This document shows positions 1-6,616 of a stretch of 6,616 nt of DNA, one piece after another. The notes beneath the pieces were generated by a model, which was given only the letters and a program-made list of their open reading frames with translations, was not told the origin of the DNA and made no database searches. Position 1 is the stretch's first letter, and each line of letters opens with the position of its first letter. The translations under genes were made by a program, and so were the position numbers. Source of the stretch: Phycisphaerales bacterium (GTDB taxonomy: Bacteria > Planctomycetota > Phycisphaerae > Sedimentisphaerales > Anaerohalosphaeraceae); contig DRGS01000057.1 of the NCBI GenBank assembly GCA_011053245.1, positions 1 to 6,616 of the forward strand. The letters run 5' to 3'.

Positions 1-63
1 ATTACACACACTGCAATTACCGCGATTGCCAGGAATCCCAAAGTCAACTTTTTGTTCGTTTTC
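1..63 (-). repeat. Left arm of a perfect 63-bp inverted repeat (copy of the binding-protein signal-peptide region)
   Basis: These 63 bases are the exact reverse complement of 1705-1767, covering the G of the start codon and codons 2 to part of 22 of the PotD-like gene. Identity includes all third codon positions, so this is not ordinary paralogy between signal peptides. Identity stops at base 64, where the other copy would have the T of ATG. A little further on (64-70) the reverse strand reads CTCAAAAGG, resembling CTCAAAAAAGG just before the gene's own Shine-Dalgarno, which may be coincidence. On the minus strand this arm has no start codon. The likeliest explanation is a fold-back or chimeric join at a contig end; a true inverted repeat is the alternative. 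Confidence 0.95.
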
Positions 64-1457
64 CTTTTGAGATCGGCTATATGCTGCCGCCGGTGCCGAC
101 GACTCCGCCGAATCCGCTGCCGCCGATGACCGAAGTGATCGAGATTCAATTTAACAATGCTGTCGCCGGTCTTTCGTATGGTGATTCTGCCAGCGCTAAA
201 GTTATTGTTGCATGGGATAAGCTTGACGGCAGTACCGATCAGATCGAACTGCCTATTGCAATTCTAAGAGCAAATGCCTCTTCGACTTTGCCACTTGGTG
301 ATTTTGATGGTAGTGGTGAAGTTGAAACTGGCGACTTAATGATGCTAGCCGGAGACTGGCTGATGATCGAAACTATACCCGATACACTTGTCACGAATCT
401 CAACGGCGACACTATAGTCAACTTGCAGGACTATGCGATAGTGGCAGCGAACTGGCTTGAGACCACTCCCAATCAGGCGCCGAGCTTCACTTCCGATCCG
501 ATCATCGAGATCAACGCTGACAAAAGTGTCGCTTACAGCAGCAGTATCGCCGATGACGCCTCCGATCCGGAAGACGACCCTATGACCTTCTCCAAGGTTC
601 CCGGTTCCGGACCGGCATGGCTGACTGTCGCTGCTGATGGAATCCTTAGCGGAATCCCTGGTTCAGACGATACCGGCCTTAACACATGGTCAGTACAGGT
701 CTCCGACGGTAACGGCGGAACAGATGATGCAGCGCTGTATATTACGGTAAACACCGACAACACAGACCAGTACGCATTGGTTCAGTGGGGCCAGAGAGAC
801 GGCCAGGAAGATATTGTTACCGTACGCATTGACGGAGATTCGTTAACCTTTAATGTCTATAACCCCGCTGTGCCGGCAAGCCCGACGTCAAATCCAGGTT
901 ATTATCCCGCCCCGGCAAGTGACAGCAGAACTCCGAGATTCTATGCCGCTGGCCAACGTAGTACCTGGAGCATGGAAATAACAGATCAAGCCGGCGGCGA
1001 TTACATCGGATCTTACAACCGCATAGCGGCTGGAACTACCAACAAGACAATGGTCGTATGGCAAAGCGCAGATTTCATGGCTGCCGACGGAGACGTGGCC
1101 GGTTTTAACGCACAGCTTTACAATCGAAACTCCACCGATAGAGGCGATCTGCACTGGCTGGTTGAGAAAAACGGATCATGGTATATCAGCGAGCTTATAG
1201 GCCAGTTTAACAGTATGAGTATGACAACGATCACAACTGCCGATGCCTCGTCGCTGACATGGTATGACTTTACGCCGTTTGGCCTTGATGGCAATGCTGC
1301 AGGCGTAGCGACCACCGGCAGCCAGGCTACGATCACAATGGATGATATTACTTCGGCTGGCTATTTCTTTGAAACGGAAAATACTCACACGACCAACCTC
1401 ACCTGGTCCGGTTCAAAACTAAGCTATTTTTCGGTGACAGCTACCGGGTTACCATAG
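3..1457 (+). CDS. Secreted modular protein with dockerin-like pair and Ig-like domain, C-terminal part (N-terminus missing)
   Basis: The frame is open to the window edge. The first ATG is at 81, but it is probably internal: no Shine-Dalgarno or signal peptide precedes it, and the codons before about 66 lie in the inverted-repeat copy and may be foreign. Numbering from 81: residues 1-17 are a Pro/Thr-rich linker; 18-70 look like the end of a beta-rich domain; D74-D85 (DFDGSGEVETGD) and N106-D117 (NLNGDTIVNLQD) are two calcium-loop motifs of dockerin type I, followed by LAGDWL and VAANWL; about 130-228 resembles a putative Ig (He_PIG) domain with 'GILSGIP' and 'VQVSDGNGGTDDA'; 230-458 is a beta-rich, aromatic-rich region without cysteine that I do not recognise, possibly a carbohydrate-binding or adhesive fold. 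There is no PEP-CTERM tail. Dockerin-like pairs in planctomycetes often lack known cohesin partners, so cellulosome assembly should not be assumed. Role inferred: extracellular or surface protein. Confidence 0.85.
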   Translation, partial: YTHCNYRDCQESQSQLFVRFPFEIGYMLPPVPTTPPNPLPPMTEVIEIQFNNAVAGLSYGDSASAKVIVAWDKLDGSTDQIELPIAILRANASSTLPLGDFDGSGEVETGDLMMLAGDWLMIETIPDTLVTNLNGDTIVNLQDYAIVAANWLETTPNQAPSFTSDPIIEINADKSVAYSSSIADDASDPEDDPMTFSKVPGSGPAWLTVAADGILSGIPGSDDTGLNTWSVQVSDGNGGTDDAALYITVNTDNTDQYALVQWGQRDGQEDIVTVRIDGDSLTFNVYNPAVPASPTSNPGYYPAPASDSRTPRFYAAGQRSTWSMEITDQAGGDYIGSYNRIAAGTTNKTMVVWQSADFMAADGDVAGFNAQLYNRNSTDRGDLHWLVEKNGSWYISELIGQFNSMSMTTITTADASSLTWYDFTPFGLDGNAAGVATTGSQATITMDDITSAGYFFETENTHTTNLTWSGSKLSYFSVTATGLP

Positions 1458-1517
1458 GTAGTTTGGAAATACCATGAAATCAGTACCATATAAAGTGGCT
1501 TTCTCCAATAAAGTAAA

Positions 1518-1547
1518 TTGATTTTTTCTGGCTTGTCGAAATACAAA
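1518..1547 (+). promoter_or_regulatory. Weak sigma70-like promoter candidate for the binding protein-kinase operon
   Basis: TTGATT (1518-1523) and TACAAA (1542-1547) are separated by 18 bases, each matching four of six consensus positions. An alternative -10 is TATAAA at 1489-1494, but its nearest TTGGAA (1463-1468) is 20 bases away, which is too far. A promoter somewhere in 1458-1702 is expected because the operon begins here. The exact site is a guess, and planctomycete promoters are poorly characterised. Confidence 0.2.
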
Positions 1548-1622
1548 TCCGCTTTGCCCTTCATTGGAATCAGGCTTAAAAAATTCCCCTAAACACCGAA
1601 AGTAGCCCCCTGTTTATGCCGA

Positions 1623-1640
1623 TACTGTGGTTGCGCAGTA
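1623..1640 (+). other. Small hairpin in the leader of the binding-protein gene
   Basis: TACTGTG and CGCAGTA pair as a 7-bp stem (one T-G wobble) around a GTTG loop, about 50 bases before the Shine-Dalgarno. No U-tract follows, so it is not an intrinsic terminator. It could be an operator or an RNA structure in the 5' leader, or chance. No known riboswitch consensus was recognised around it. Confidence 0.3.
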
Positions 1641-1690
1641 AGAACGTAAAACATGAACCAAAGACTCAAATCGCAGGCTAAAGCTCAAAA

Positions 1691-1696
1691 AAGGAG
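1691..1696 (+). promoter_or_regulatory. Ribosome binding site of the PotD-like gene
   Basis: AAGGAG lies 6 bases before the ATG at 1703. This strong site fixes the start, which is also supported by the signal peptide that begins there. Confidence 0.85.
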
Positions 1697-1702
1697 TACA
1701 AA

Positions 1703-2911
1703 ATGAAAACGAACAAAAAGTTGACTTTGGGATTCCTGGCAATCGCGGTAATTGCAGTGTGTGTAATTATGGCAGGCGGACCTAAAGGAGCAAATGCAAA
1801 ATCCGAAGTTACGATACCAATTCTACAACATCAAAAAGTTGAAACAGTGGAGAATAAATCTCTTGGATCCGAACAGCAAGTCTTGAGGTTACTGATCTGG
1901 GAGGGGTATGCACCGACCAAATATGTCGAGGAATTCGAAAAGCAGATCGAGGCAAAGTATGGCCGAAAAGTAAAACTGCAAATCTCGTTCGTTGAAGGGG
2001 GTGACGATTTTTATAACCCAGTCAGGAGCAAAAAGGCAGACCTTATTACGGTTGGTGCCGAACTCATCCATGCCGAACAATTCAACTATATTACAAATAA
2101 ACTCATCCTGCCGCTTGACCTGGAAAACATACCCAATCACAAGCATGTGATATCCGCCCTCCGCAAAGCCGACTATCTTCTAAGTAATGGAAATACATAC
2201 GGCGTTCCGATCTGTCAGGGTCCATACGGACTTGCTTACAATACTGAAAAGTTCGAGAAAGAACCGGATACATGGAAAGTTCTATGGGATCCCAAATATA
2301 AAGGCAAATACATCATCGGCGGCAAAGAGTCTCAATACAATATAGGTACGACTGCATTAGCGTTTGGATACCCAAGTGAGTTGATCAGCAGCTACGATGC
2401 TTTGAATAACAGGAATTTCACAGAGAAATTGAGGCAGTTAACAACCAACGCCCACTCGTTCTGGATTGGGCAGGACACCGCTGATGATCTTTCCGGCTTA
2501 AGTCTGGCCGCAGTGTGGGGTGACTCTCTGGGGGCGCTCAAGAAAAGGGGAGAGATATGGAAAATTGCCGAGCCTAAGGAAGGAACGCTATGTTGGGTTG
2601 ATAACTACGCCATAACATGGGCGCTGGCGGACAAACCATTCCTGAAAAAAGTCGCCGAAGAGTGGATCAACAAACTGCTGGAACCGGACTATCAAGTTGA
2701 CTATATCGTACGCGAGATTACGCTTGGCCCGATTACGACAAATATTGGCGACAGATTAACAGCCGAGGAAAAAAAACAATTAAATATTGGCGTAGCAAAC
2801 GTAAAATCCAGCCGTATCCCGCCATCGCCATGTTCACGGAGAGACCTCAACGGATTGAGAATTATGTGGAATGAGGCCATGAAGGGAATTGTCGTCGAAA
2901 AGGAAAAATAA
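1703..2911 (+). CDS. PotD-like periplasmic polyamine-binding protein, probable sensor partner of the downstream kinase
   Basis: This 402-residue extracellular solute-binding protein resembles the spermidine/putrescine-binding family. A Sec signal peptide spans residues 1-32: basic MKTNKK, hydrophobic core 7-25, ANA before K33. C20 lies in the core with Val before it, so it is not a convincing lipobox. Family features include I65-W-E-G-Y-A-P71 at the first strand, YGVP at 166-169, the W191..W195-DPKYKG segment, VWGD around W272, and [14 protein letters not shown] with W298 and D300. By eye, W66, Y69, W272, W298 and D300 match E. coli PotD residues W34, Y37, W229, W255 and D257 that hold spermidine. 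PotD's other acidic positions appear changed (see findings). Its stop overlaps the kinase start and there is no neighbouring permease or ATPase, so a sensory role is more likely than transport. A lone transport protein serving a distant permease remains possible. Confidence 0.9.
   Translation: MKTNKKLTLGFLAIAVIAVCVIMAGGPKGANAKSEVTIPILQHQKVETVENKSLGSEQQVLRLLIWEGYAPTKYVEEFEKQIEAKYGRKVKLQISFVEGGDDFYNPVRSKKADLITVGAELIHAEQFNYITNKLILPLDLENIPNHKHVISALRKADYLLSNGNTYGVPICQGPYGLAYNTEKFEKEPDTWKVLWDPKYKGKYIIGGKESQYNIGTTALAFGYPSELISSYDALNNRNFTEKLRQLTTNAHSFWIGQDTADDLSGLSLAAVWGDSLGALKKRGEIWKIAEPKEGTLCWVDNYAITWALADKPFLKKVAEEWINKLLEPDYQVDYIVREITLGPITTNIGDRLTAEEKKQLNIGVANVKSSRIPPSPCSRRDLNGLRIMWNEAMKGIVVEKEK
1705..1767 (+). 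repeat. Right arm of the 63-bp inverted repeat
   Basis: This is the native-looking copy. It sits in frame inside the signal-peptide coding region of the PotD-like gene, with Shine-Dalgarno and ATG in place. Its reverse complement forms the first 63 bases of the window, so the two arms enclose 1,641 bases (64-1704). Confidence 0.95.
2899..2904 (+). promoter_or_regulatory. Ribosome binding site of the kinase, inside the end of the binding-protein gene
   Basis: AAAGGA lies 6 bases before the kinase ATG at 2911. With the TAATG stop/start overlap it indicates translational coupling, which would keep binding protein and kinase levels linked. Confidence 0.7.
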
Positions 2912-5427
2912 TGACACCCAATAATACAACTGGCAACAGAAAGTCCATAGCAACCAAACTGCTAAAGGTTGTCTTCAGCATTTATGTTGTGATCGCTATC
3001 GGTATGATGATCGGCGAAATGACGATGGAATACCGCTACCAGAAAGAGAACATTATCCGTGATCTTGAAGGTATTCAGAGGACATTTGAACATGTACTGG
3101 CAAATGATATATGGCAGATGGACCAGCAGGGTTTGCAGTCAACCGTAGAGGGAATACTGAACATGTCGGTTGTTGTCGGCGTTGAGATCCATAACGACAA
3201 TGGCGTCGATATCGCCGATGGAGGCTTGATTGAACACGACCATGACCCTCCTTTCGCGGGCAAAGTGGATTTACGCGTTAATTTAATCGGATTGGATCTC
3301 AGCGAGTCAAAGGTCACCAAAAAAAATGCATATAAATATGAGATGTTCAGCCATTCCTTTCCTATAGTGCATTCTCATGAAAAAGGAGCACCAGTACTCG
3401 GCCGGGCCAAAGTGTTTTCCAATGCATCGGTTATCTGGAAAAGAGTGAAATTATCTTACCTGTTGCTTGTGGTCACCAAGGTATTCGAAATAGCAATTCT
3501 ATGGTTTTTGTTTATGTGGGTTTTTGGATTTATTTTAAGAAAACCGCTTTCTATATTGACCGCAGCAACCGAACAGGTAGATATGGACAACCTGGGGTCC
3601 TTTTCCGTTGATACGAAAACTTCCGGACGAAACGAGATTAAAATTCTGGAAGAGGCAATGAATTCTATGGTGGCAAATCTCCACGATGCCATCTCCGATA
3701 GCAAGCAGGCCAAGGATAACCTCGAAATAACAAATATAGAACTTGCAAGACACAAGGAACATCTTGAAGAAATTGTGCAAGAACGTACCCAACAACTGGA
3801 ATCCGAGATCACCGAACGCGAGAAAGTAGCGAAAGAGTTATATAAATCTGAAATAAAAAGTCGCGCCGCACTTGAGAACTCACCGGTTTGTACCAAGATA
3901 GTGGATCTTGACTTTAATCTTCAATATATGAGTCGTGCCGGTATTGAGGGTCTTGGAATTGACGATATCACCGAATTTTATGGAAAACCATATCCTTTAG
4001 ATTTTTACCCTGACTCATTTAAAACTCCTATGACAAAAAACTTGAAACGAGCTAAAGAAACTGGCGAAATTATCACACAGGAAGCTTCTGTAGTCGATAC
4101 CGAGGAAAACGAGTTGTGGTTTCATTCGACCATAGTACCGGTTAATGATGACCAGGGCCAAATAGATTACCTCATTGTCGTATCCAGTGAAATCACCGAA
4201 CGCAAGCGAGCTGAAGTATCGTTGAAATCTGCCAAGGAAAAGGCCGAAACCGCAAATATCGCCAAGAGTCAGTTCCTGGCCAATATGAGTCACGAGATAC
4301 GCACACCGATGAATTCTGTTATTGGTTTCAGTGACATCCTCGCAGATGAGGACCTGACCGATGAGCAGTTAGGTTTTGTTAATCTTGTCAGGGATTCGGC
4401 AAAGAATCTGCTGAATCTGATAAATGATATTTTGGATTTCTCGAAGATCGAGGCAAAGCAACTCGATATAGACATGGTCGAATGTTCATTAGGCAGGATA
4501 CTCGGTTTCATTGATTCGACAGGCAAGCAGCAGGCAAAGAAAAAATCCCTCGACTTTAAGATCGTCACATGCGACGACTTGCCCGAACGAATAACAACGG
4601 ACCCGACTCGTCTGCGCCAGTGTTTGATCAACCTGACAAATAATGCCATTAAATTCACTGAAAAAGGGCATGTCTATGTAAATGTCTCTCTGGAAAATAG
4701 AGACAACCAGCCATATATACGGTTTGGCATCGAAGATACCGGTATTGGTATCCAAAAAGACAAACAGAATGAAATATTCAATGCTTTCACGCAGGCTGAT
4801 GGAAGCCATAGCCGAAAGTATGGCGGCACAGGATTAGGATTGACCGTTACCAAACAATTGACAGAACTTCTCGGCGGAGAGCTTACTTTAAACAGTCAAG
4901 TTGGTAAAGGCTCTCTATTTTCGCTGATGATACCGGTCGATATTGACGTAACAAAGCAGCCGCCTTTGGATATAAATGCCGTTCATTCAGATCCCAGAGA
5001 TGCCGAAACCGAGCAACCAAAGTTTACCAGTCATGTATTAGTTGCCGAAGACAGCCCAACCAATATGGCACTTGTCACGTTGTTGTTAGAAAAAATGGGT
5101 TTACAGGTAACCGGTGCAGAAGATGGAAATCAGGCTCTACAGAAAGTTTTGACTCAAGAGTTTGACCTGATACTCATGGACATGATGATGCCAAACATGA
5201 ATGGCTACGAGGCTGCAACGGCAATTAAGGATGAAGGTATAACAACGCCAATAGTCGCCTTGACCGCCAATGCAATGAAAGGCGATGAGCAAAAGTGTCT
5301 CGAAGCCGGCTGCGATGATTATTTGACCAAGCCGATCGACCGCGAAAAGTTATTAAAAACAATTGCCAAATATCTGCCATCGAAAGAACTGGTTCCAATC
5401 GACACGACAGACTCCGCCAAATCATAG
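2911..5427 (+). CDS. Membrane-bound hybrid histidine kinase (periplasmic sensor-HAMP-PAS-HisKA-HATPase-REC)
   Basis: This 838-residue sensor kinase autophosphorylates on His and passes phosphate to its own receiver. Order: TM1 about 17-36; extracytoplasmic domain 37-182, with 'LANDIWQMD' at 63-71 typical of small helical periplasmic sensors (CHASE-like, exact family not assigned); TM2 183-208; HAMP 209-262; coiled coil about 262-312; PAS about 315-430 ending ITERKRAE; HisKA with phospho-acceptor H461 in [10 protein letters not shown]; HATPase_c with N574/N578 ([10 protein letters not shown]), D609-TGIGI and GGTGLGL at 638-644; receiver about 707-825 with acidic pair E713/D714, phospho-acceptor D757, T785 and K807. 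All catalytic residues are present and the gene is intact. No HPt domain or DNA-binding output is fused. The start overlaps the PotD-like gene's stop by one base, so the binding protein is the likely input to the periplasmic domain. Target unknown. Confidence 0.95.
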   Translation: MTPNNTTGNRKSIATKLLKVVFSIYVVIAIGMMIGEMTMEYRYQKENIIRDLEGIQRTFEHVLANDIWQMDQQGLQSTVEGILNMSVVVGVEIHNDNGVDIADGGLIEHDHDPPFAGKVDLRVNLIGLDLSESKVTKKNAYKYEMFSHSFPIVHSHEKGAPVLGRAKVFSNASVIWKRVKLSYLLLVVTKVFEIAILWFLFMWVFGFILRKPLSILTAATEQVDMDNLGSFSVDTKTSGRNEIKILEEAMNSMVANLHDAISDSKQAKDNLEITNIELARHKEHLEEIVQERTQQLESEITEREKVAKELYKSEIKSRAALENSPVCTKIVDLDFNLQYMSRAGIEGLGIDDITEFYGKPYPLDFYPDSFKTPMTKNLKRAKETGEIITQEASVVDTEENELWFHSTIVPVNDDQGQIDYLIVVSSEITERKRAEVSLKSAKEKAETANIAKSQFLANMSHEIRTPMNSVIGFSDILADEDLTDEQLGFVNLVRDSAKNLLNLINDILDFSKIEAKQLDIDMVECSLGRILGFIDSTGKQQAKKKSLDFKIVTCDDLPERITTDPTRLRQCLINLTNNAIKFTEKGHVYVNVSLENRDNQPYIRFGIEDTGIGIQKDKQNEIFNAFTQADGSHSRKYGGTGLGLTVTKQLTELLGGELTLNSQVGKGSLFSLMIPVDIDVTKQPPLDINAVHSDPRDAETEQPKFTSHVLVAEDSPTNMALVTLLLEKMGLQVTGAEDGNQALQKVLTQEFDLILMDMMMPNMNGYEAATAIKDEGITTPIVALTANAMKGDEQKCLEAGCDDYLTKPIDREKLLKTIAKYLPSKELVPIDTTDSAKS

Positions 5428-5442
5428 ACAGGCGAAGCTGCA

Positions 5443-6291
5443 CTAAAACTTCTTCACAAGGCGAACACCCATAGCCGCTCCGTCCCGTGTTGCCTCGCTA
5501 AACGGAACAACCTTAAAACCGGCAACCTTAATGTCTTCGTGTTTTCCCCCGATATGGTGACCGACGACATAGCCAAGCACCGCACCGAACAGCACATCGC
5601 TGGCCCAGTGATCGCCAGACTCCATCATCCTGTAACCTACGAATCCGGCTCCGACATACGCTGGAACACCGATCTCAGGCCCGTAAAGCTCATCTAAAAC
5701 GGCAGCAACCGTAAACGAACTTGACGTATGCCCGCTCGGCCATGCTAATGGTTTGCCATTAGGCGTATCGTTATTGCGAATAAGTTTCATACCAAGCGTC
5801 GTCGCTCCCGTAACAGAAAGAGCCTTGAGCATCGTCCATGCCCGCTCGTTATTAACCGCATCACCGCTGCTCTCACTCATAAGATACCACAGACCCGTCG
5901 CCGCGAAATGGAAACCGGGCCCCCCTAAGAAATATGTCATCTCATCGGAAAACTTGCCAAGTATCTGCTTATCTTCAAAGCCGTCGGCGATCTTTCCATC
6001 GGCTCCGCTGCTGTGTAGAGCAATGCTCCCGCCGCCCGCTAACAAAAGCGCCATCACATAATCGTCAACCGACGCTATCTCCTTATCCTCTTCAACGATG
6101 AAACACGGCAACTTCCATAGATCGCTCCACAGATTATCCATCGCCGCCTGAGTAATAAGCGGCACATCGATCTTTTCGCCATCATCTACACTAAAACCGG
6201 TTTGCCCGGTCTCCTCCGCCGCAAGGGCTACCGGCGACATCTGCCCCCCAAACGATACCGCCAAAACCAGAAACACACAAAAAATCCGCAT
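5443..6291 (-). CDS. Secreted PAP2-family (phosphatidic acid phosphatase type 2) protein with unusual arginine motifs
   Basis: The frame opens at 6306, but I place the start at 6291 (282 residues, MRIFCVF...). That ATG has GGGAG 8 bases upstream and begins a clean Sec signal peptide (hydrophobic 3-14, AxA-type site near 22-25). The upstream ATG at 6306 lies inside guaA with no Shine-Dalgarno. Motifs: C1-like K169-x6-T176-P177; C2 P185-S-G-H188; C3-like R221...H228-x3-D232. H228 as nucleophile and H188 as acid are expected from the family. PAP2 enzymes hydrolyse lipid or isoprenoid phosphates outside the membrane; the substrate cannot be told here. The canonical RP of C1 is TP, and the C3 arginine is one residue out of register. 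The protein ends in Phe. It follows guaA by 5 bases and is probably co-transcribed. Confidence 0.85.
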   Translation of the reverse strand: MRIFCVFLVLAVSFGGQMSPVALAAEETGQTGFSVDDGEKIDVPLITQAAMDNLWSDLWKLPCFIVEEDKEIASVDDYVMALLLAGGGSIALHSSGADGKIADGFEDKQILGKFSDEMTYFLGGPGFHFAATGLWYLMSESSGDAVNNERAWTMLKALSVTGATTLGMKLIRNNDTPNGKPLAWPSGHTSSSFTVAAVLDELYGPEIGVPAYVGAGFVGYRMMESGDHWASDVLFGAVLGYVVGHHIGGKHEDIKVAGFKVVPFSEATRDGAAMGVRLVKKF

Positions 6292-6294
6292 TGG

Positions 6295-6303
6295 TATTAC
6301 TCC
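6295..6303 (-). promoter_or_regulatory. Ribosome binding site of the PAP2 gene, overlapping the guaA stop
   Basis: Read on the minus strand, GGGAG runs into the guaA stop TAA (GGGAGTAA), then the PAP2 ATG follows 8 bases after GGGAG. The site sits in the last guaA codons, favouring the 6291 start and suggesting reinitiation or coupled translation. Confidence 0.55.
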
Positions 6304-6616
6304 CATTCGATCGTAGCCGGCGGCTTACTCGTTATATCGTAGACAACACGATTAACCCCCCGAACCTCATTGGTTATCCTGCTCGCGATCCGCCCTAACA
6401 CCTCATGCGGAATATGCGAAAAATCCGCCGTCATAAAGTCAGTAGTCTCAACCGCGCGAATCGCTATAACATGTTCGTAACTCCGCTCATCCCCCATAAC
6501 GCCCACAGTACCTATCGGCAAAAGCACCGCCAGCGCCTGCGATATCTGCCGGTACAACCCCGCCGCCGTTATCTCTTCGATCAGAATATAATCTGCTTCA
6601 CGCAAAACCTTGAGCC
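6297..6616 (-). CDS. guaA: GMP synthase (glutamine-hydrolysing), C-terminal fragment at window edge
   Basis: The last 105 or so residues of GuaA are present; the rest lies beyond the right edge. GuaA amidates XMP to GMP with glutamine and ATP in cytoplasmic purine synthesis. The fragment is the C-terminal dimerisation domain, recognised by '[10 protein letters not shown]', '[13 protein letters not shown]', '[13 protein letters not shown]' and the characteristic ending KPPATIEWE, nearly identical to the ending of E. coli GuaA. The frame is open through 6616, so no start codon is expected in the window. The glutaminase and ATP pyrophosphatase domains cannot be checked. Downstream on the same strand lies the PAP2 gene. 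Confidence 0.96.
   Translation of the reverse strand, partial: LKVLREADYILIEEITAAGLYRQISQALAVLLPIGTVGVMGDERSYEHVIAIRAVETTDFMTADFSHIPHEVLGRIASRITNEVRGVNRVVYDITSKPPATIEWE

Noticed and set aside
81..83. ATG at 81 as the true start of the left gene
   Set aside because: There is no ribosome site or signal peptide, the frame is open upstream, and the region lies just after the inverted-repeat junction.
1441..1461. CTACC...GGTAG and TACCATAGGTA inverted repeats around the stop of the left gene, as a terminator
   Set aside because: The stems are only 4-5 bp, overlap each other, and have no U-tract after them.
1540..1702. Possible riboswitch in the leader of the PotD-like gene
   Set aside because: The region has a small hairpin and some A-rich stretches, but no consensus I recognise (c-di-GMP, SAM, TPP, cobalamin and similar were considered).
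1751..1765. Lipobox at C20 of the PotD-like protein
   Set aside because: The cysteine is preceded by Val inside the hydrophobic core, unlike a lipoprotein site, and a good signal peptidase I site (ANA-K) follows at residue 32.
1703..2911. Calling the gene potD as part of a polyamine ABC transporter
   Set aside because: No permease or ATPase gene is adjacent and the coupled neighbour is a sensor kinase, so a transporter gene symbol would mislead.
3456..3896. 146-residue open frame on the minus strand inside the kinase gene
   Set aside because: It is antisense to the well-supported TM2-HAMP-coiled-coil coding region, and its Ser/Cys-rich product has no recognisable motif.
5753..6061. 102-residue plus-strand open frame opposite the PAP2 gene
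   Set aside because: The PAP2 frame has conserved motifs and a signal peptide; this frame is its shadow, with no Shine-Dalgarno noted.

Overview
The window looks like a piece of a Planctomycetota genome, most likely class Phycisphaerae (Sedimentisphaerales-like). The main clue is the left-hand protein, which carries paired calcium-binding dockerin-type loops ending in 'LAGDWL' and 'VAANWL', a style common in secreted proteins of that group. This is a lineage guess from motif style, not a phylogenetic placement. No tRNA, rRNA, CRISPR array or insertion sequence was seen.

Layout. (1) Positions 1-63 are an exact reverse complement of 1705-1767, the start of the second gene. The left edge is therefore either a chimeric or fold-back contig end, or one arm of a real inverted repeat. 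(2) 3-1457 (+) is the C-terminal part of a secreted modular protein: Pro-rich linker, dockerin-like pair, putative Ig domain, and a C-terminal domain I do not recognise. (3) 1458-1702 is a 245-bp intergenic leader with weak promoter candidates, a small hairpin and a good Shine-Dalgarno. (4) 1703-2911 (+) encodes a PotD-like periplasmic polyamine-binding protein. (5) 2911-5427 (+) encodes a membrane-bound hybrid histidine kinase overlapping the previous stop by one base (TAATG). (6) 5443-6291 (-) encodes a secreted PAP2-family phosphatase, convergent with the kinase. (7) 6297-6616 (-) is the C-terminal end of GMP synthase (guaA), cut by the window edge and immediately upstream of the PAP2 gene.

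How the genes work together. The most interesting unit is the two-gene operon 1703-5427. A spermidine/putrescine-type binding protein is translationally coupled to a hybrid kinase, and no permease or ATPase gene lies next to it. The simplest reading is a ligand-sensing two-component system: the binding protein captures a polyamine-like molecule outside the inner membrane and presents it to the kinase's extracytoplasmic domain. The logic resembles NspS-MbaA of Vibrio cholerae, but with a phosphorelay output in place of c-di-GMP enzymes. The kinase has a receiver domain, but no HPt or output regulator is visible here. The minus-strand pair guaA-PAP2 is probably co-transcribed by proximity and is functionally unrelated. 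No intergenic stretch exceeds 300 bases.
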